From assembly GCF_004352915.1 (NCBI RefSeq), contig NZ_SJSY01000070.1, positions 1 through 64,000 on the forward strand: a DNA stretch of 64,000 bases, in the 5' to 3' direction. Of this stretch, positions 61,200 through 64,000 are shown one piece after another; within the stretch, counting starts at the first letter, position 1, and every line of letters begins with the position of its first letter. The position numbers and the translations under genes were made by a program. Source of the stretch: Flavobacterium zhairuonense. Lineage in GTDB: Bacteria; Bacteroidota; Bacteroidia; Flavobacteriales; Flavobacteriaceae. A model generated the notes under the pieces. That model was not told where the DNA came from. It was given only the letters and a program-made list of their open reading frames with translations, and did not search any database.

Positions 61200-62534
61200 T
61201 CATTTGCGTTTAAGCCATTCTTTCGGCACATTTACAATGCAGATATTAAGCGTTCGATTATCCTCAGAAAGCATTGCCGACTGAATCTGAATTTTTGTTC
61301 CGTCTCTGTTGAAAGTAGGATGAACGTGATCTGCAGCGGTTTCTTTATGACCCGTTGTCAGCATTTTCATTTCGTTCGTTTTTCGGTCGATCAAATATAA
61401 ACTTCTTGAAAAATCATCTCCTACAGCCCATCTTCCGTCAGAAGAACCGTGAACGTGCCATAAGCCACTACCGCTTTTAGTTTGTCCGGCAATAATCATT
61501 TCTCTAGTTCTTAAATTCACAATCGCTAAACCTGTTGGTTTTTCACGCGTTCCAGCTTTTCCCCAATTGCTTTCCTGTCCAGGATTTTGCGGTTTTCTAA
61601 CTTCTGTGCTAGCAGTAACTTCTACTGGAGTTTCTTTTTCAATATCAATTTTTCTGTGTCCCATGATGGCCATTGCAACCTCATCTTTAGAAATAACAGC
61701 TTCGTGCGTCACCCATTCAAAATCCGATTCGGGATACAATGGTCTTAATCCTGTTCCATCTGCCATTACTGTCCAAGTACGTTGTGGAGATTTTCCTCCG
61801 GTTTCCCAGCAAAAAACCAATTCACCCGGATTCCAGATATTAGACTGAATATGTCCAACTTGAAATGGCACCGAAACAACATGTTTTATTTCACCTGTTT
61901 TTATATTCATACTACTGATTCCGCCCGGACCAGCGCCCATATTTCTTGGGCCAAAACTTTTTTCAATTTTAATATTCGGATCTAAATGCCTTGCTGCTTC
62001 TTCTTTTCCAATTCTGAAATAAACTCGGTCTTCATCAGCATCTAAAGCCATATCTCCCGAAGCACCCATTTCTGGATTTGTTGTCCCGCATACACGCTCG
62101 TAAGCGGAAACGGGTTTCATTTTTCCTTTTTCACTATCAGCAAAAACAGCTTCTAAATTCACTTCCATAATCTGCATTTTATCGGCTTCGCCTTTTCTCA
62201 TAAAATACAATTTCATAGATTTTTGCGCCATGCATAATGTTCCGGTATAACCACCTTCGGTTACCTGCACCATCACACCAGATTTTTCGTTTACTGCTAC
62301 AGCTTCTCCGTTGGCTCTTTTGGTTCTAAAAATAAGCCATTCGCCGTCTGCCGTCCATTGTGGATGTGTTGGATATGTTTTTGAATCTCCTGCTGATTTT
62401 GTTGTTAAAAAGATCAAATCGATACCTGTAATGGGATCTTTGATTATCTTTTTTTCTGATGGAAATCGGGTTCCTATTTGGGCAAAAGCGATTGTGCCGA
62501 TTAATAAGAAAAGTATATTTATTGTTGATTTCAT
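61200..62534 (-). CDS. PL22-type oligogalacturonate lyase, exported
   Basis: The 444-residue protein is a seven-bladed propeller of the oligogalacturonate lyase family. Characteristic parts are THPQWTADGEWLIFRTKRAN, FQVGHIQSNIWNPGELVFC, DFEWVTHEAV with IMGHRK, GLWHVHGSSDGRW and DHVHPTFNRDG, whose His residues fit the metal site. Classic PL22 enzymes are cytosolic, but this one has a signal peptide (LLIGTIAFAQ) and so acts in the periplasm. It would cut short galacturonate-containing products to unsaturated units for GH105. It precedes the GH43_24-like and GH28 genes. Confidence 0.87.
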   Translation of the reverse strand: MKSTINILFLLIGTIAFAQIGTRFPSEKKIIKDPITGIDLIFLTTKSAGDSKTYPTHPQWTADGEWLIFRTKRANGEAVAVNEKSGVMVQVTEGGYTGTLCMAQKSMKLYFMRKGEADKMQIMEVNLEAVFADSEKGKMKPVSAYERVCGTTNPEMGASGDMALDADEDRVYFRIGKEEAARHLDPNIKIEKSFGPRNMGAGPGGISSMNIKTGEIKHVVSVPFQVGHIQSNIWNPGELVFCWETGGKSPQRTWTVMADGTGLRPLYPESDFEWVTHEAVISKDEVAMAIMGHRKIDIEKETPVEVTASTEVRKPQNPGQESNWGKAGTREKPTGLAIVNLRTREMIIAGQTKSGSGLWHVHGSSDGRWAVGDDFSRSLYLIDRKTNEMKMLTTGHKETAADHVHPTFNRDGTKIQIQSAMLSEDNRTLNICIVNVPKEWLKRK

Positions 62535-62559
62535 ATTTTGTTGGGTGTTTTGCCAGGAA

Positions 62560-62740
62560 GGCGCTAAGTTTTTTTAATACTTTGTCAATGAATCTCGCAA
62601 AGACGCAAAGTCGCAAAGTTTTTTTGCTATGAACACAGAATTGGCTAAAGCCGATTATGATGACTTATATTTTACCTCCAGTTAAAACTGGAGACAATTC
62701 AAATTTTAAAACTTGGCGACTTGGCGACTTGGCGAGATTA
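62560..62740. repeat. Composite repeat spacer between GH105 and PL22
   Basis: It contains CGCAAAGACGCAAAGTCGC, GGCTAAAGCC, a CTCCAGTT-AA-AACTGGAG hairpin (62676-62693) and three tandem ACTTGGCG units (about 62711-62736). No gene is present in this 233-bp gap. Confidence 0.75.
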
Positions 62741-62767
62741 AAATTTTACTAAGAGCCTTAATCGATT

Positions 62768-64000
62768 TTACTTATGCAGATTATCTTTTCCTTCAATTTT
62801 TAACTGAATAGAACTGTCATTTATCTGAAACTGACTGTCTTTTAAAAGCATAATCACTTCAGCTCCAGCCAATAAAACTGGGCCATAACCATGCGCTGCA
62901 AAAACACTTATTGGACGATAATAATAAAACGCTGGATCAAATCCCATTCCAGTTCCTACGCAGGTTCCTTCTACTTGGCCTTTATCATTTACTTTTGTTG
63001 CAACGGCATTCCAAGCCAATAAAACTGCTGGAGCATACGTCATTTTGTCCACATAACCGCGATTGATTGCTCTAGCAATAGAATAGGCATAAATTGCCGT
63101 TGCCGAAGTCTCTAAATAAGAATCATTTCTGTCTAATAATTGATGCCAGAAACCTGTTCCGTCCTGATATTGAACCAATCCTGCAATGTGTTTTTGCAAT
63201 TGAGTTAAAACTTGATTATAACCTGGATGATTTTTTGGAAGAACTTCTAATAGCTCCACCATCGTCATAACCGCCCAACCATTTGCTCTAGCCCAATGAA
63301 ACTGCGGATGAACCGTCATAGATTCTACCCAACCGTGCATGTAAATTCCTTTTTGGCTGTTAAACATTCTTTCAGAAAATTGATTGACTTGTTTCACAGC
63401 ATCATCATAATATTTTGCATTTCCGGTATAACTTCCCATTTGTGCTAAAGCAGGAACACTCATAAACATATCATCCAACCAAAGTGTGTTGTCTTGAGGT
63501 CTGTTTCTTGCCAGAGTTCCATCTTTTAAGCGGAATTGTTTGTTGCTGATAAAGTCGATATAATTATTTACCAAAGGATCAATATTAGCTTTCAAACCGT
63601 CTTTTTTGGCTTTAATAAAAGCGGCACAAAGCGCTCCGGCGAAGTCCAATGCTTCAGGATGAAGCGTTTTCAGCATGTCTTTATCCTTTATGTTTTTTTC
63701 ATTATAATTTTGAGCAATATCAGCAATTAACTGTATTCTTTTATTGGAGTAATCTGCGAAGTATTTTTCACCAGTCGCTTTGGATGCCAAAAGCATTCCG
63801 GCATACGTCACACCCCATTCATAACTCGTCAATCTGAAAGCGCCCGGTTCAAAAACAATATCTTGATTTCCTTTTTTATAATCTGTGATGACCGCTTTTG
63901 TATTTGCGTCGATAATTTTTGAAGCCGAATTTTTATCTAAGAAATTATAAACTCTGTCCAAAACTTCTTTAATGTTTTCTTTTTGCGGAATAACATACGG
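62768..64000 (-). CDS. GH105 unsaturated rhamnogalacturonyl hydrolase, N-terminus off the window
   Basis: The frame is open to the right edge (410 codons visible), so the start lies outside. The first codon that looks like a start near 63961 is an internal TTG. The (alpha/alpha)6 barrel shows the GH105/GH88 signs: LWLDDMFMSVPALAQMG with the catalytic-type Asp, HPQFHWARANGWAVMTM, and SATAIYAYSIARAINRGY. It ends at FDPAFYYYRPISVFAAHGYGP with a short tail. It hydrolyses the unsaturated galacturonyl residue left by RG-I lyases such as the PL11 and PL22 enzymes here. Export cannot be judged from the visible part. Confidence 0.9.
   Translation of the reverse strand, partial: PYVIPQKENIKEVLDRVYNFLDKNSASKIIDANTKAVITDYKKGNQDIVFEPGAFRLTSYEWGVTYAGMLLASKATGEKYFADYSNKRIQLIADIAQNYNEKNIKDKDMLKTLHPEALDFAGALCAAFIKAKKDGLKANIDPLVNNYIDFISNKQFRLKDGTLARNRPQDNTLWLDDMFMSVPALAQMGSYTGNAKYYDDAVKQVNQFSERMFNSQKGIYMHGWVESMTVHPQFHWARANGWAVMTMVELLEVLPKNHPGYNQVLTQLQKHIAGLVQYQDGTGFWHQLLDRNDSYLETSATAIYAYSIARAINRGYVDKMTYAPAVLLAWNAVATKVNDKGQVEGTCVGTGMGFDPAFYYYRPISVFAAHGYGPVLLAGAEVIMLLKDSQFQINDSSIQLKIEGKDNLHK

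Overview
The window is a 64 kb piece of a low-GC Bacteroidota chromosome, most likely a plant- or soil-associated Flavobacterium. The evidence is a SusC/SusD pair, surface lipoproteins, a giant hybrid two-component sensor, TATATTTG-type -7 promoter boxes, a short histone H1-like protein, and the dispersed palindromic intergenic repeats common in flavobacterial genomes. No rRNA, tRNA, CRISPR array, transposase or phage gene was recognised. Protein families were assigned by reading motifs; no database search was possible.

Region 1 (1-1389) is the N-terminal part of a repetitive secreted surface protein that runs off the left edge. Region 2 (1838-24935, all on the minus strand) is a complete polysaccharide utilization locus. 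In transcription order it holds an HTCS sensor/regulator, an 830-bp leader, a surface glycan-binding lipoprotein, SusC, SusD, two GH30 enzymes, a GH2 beta-galactosidase, GH27, GH51 and a tandem GH43. This enzyme set fits arabinogalactan side chains: GH30 for beta-1,6-galactan, GH51/GH43 for arabinofuranose, and GH27 with a beta-L-arabinopyranosidase-like active site for arabinopyranose caps.

Region 3 (25.2-28.5 kb) is an accessory patch of small secreted, membrane or lipoprotein genes without recognised function. They are separated by related copies of one intergenic repeat. Region 4 (28.6-40.9 kb) holds L-rhamnose catabolism: GntR-type regulator, RhaT symporter, fused aldolase/dehydrogenase, RhaI isomerase and an FGGY kinase. 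It is followed by lutA, a GH28 gene, lutB and lutC. Together these can take rhamnose to dihydroxyacetone phosphate and lactaldehyde, then lactate, then pyruvate.

Region 5 (41.3-64 kb) is a rhamnogalacturonan-I depolymerisation cluster. It contains PL11, an uncharacterised (alpha/alpha)6-type protein, a DUF4450-type protein, two CE12 acetylesterase genes (one with two catalytic domains), GH2, GH115, GH28, a GH43_24-like protein, PL22 and GH105, the last cut by the right edge. No SusC/SusD or sensor gene lies with it in the window. A 17-bp dyad (consensus ATANTA-TCCTG-TACTAT) occurs upstream of rhaT, on both sides of the 49-kb divergent promoter, and upstream of a GH28 gene. This suggests that rhamnose uptake and RG-I breakdown share one regulator, possibly the local GntR protein.

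The spacers are rich in structured repeats: nested perfect inverted repeats at 41 kb, a 31-bp inverted repeat at 58 kb, CGCAAAG-type palindromes, a TGTGAC hexanucleotide tract, and a two-copy GGAGC/GGGGT element.
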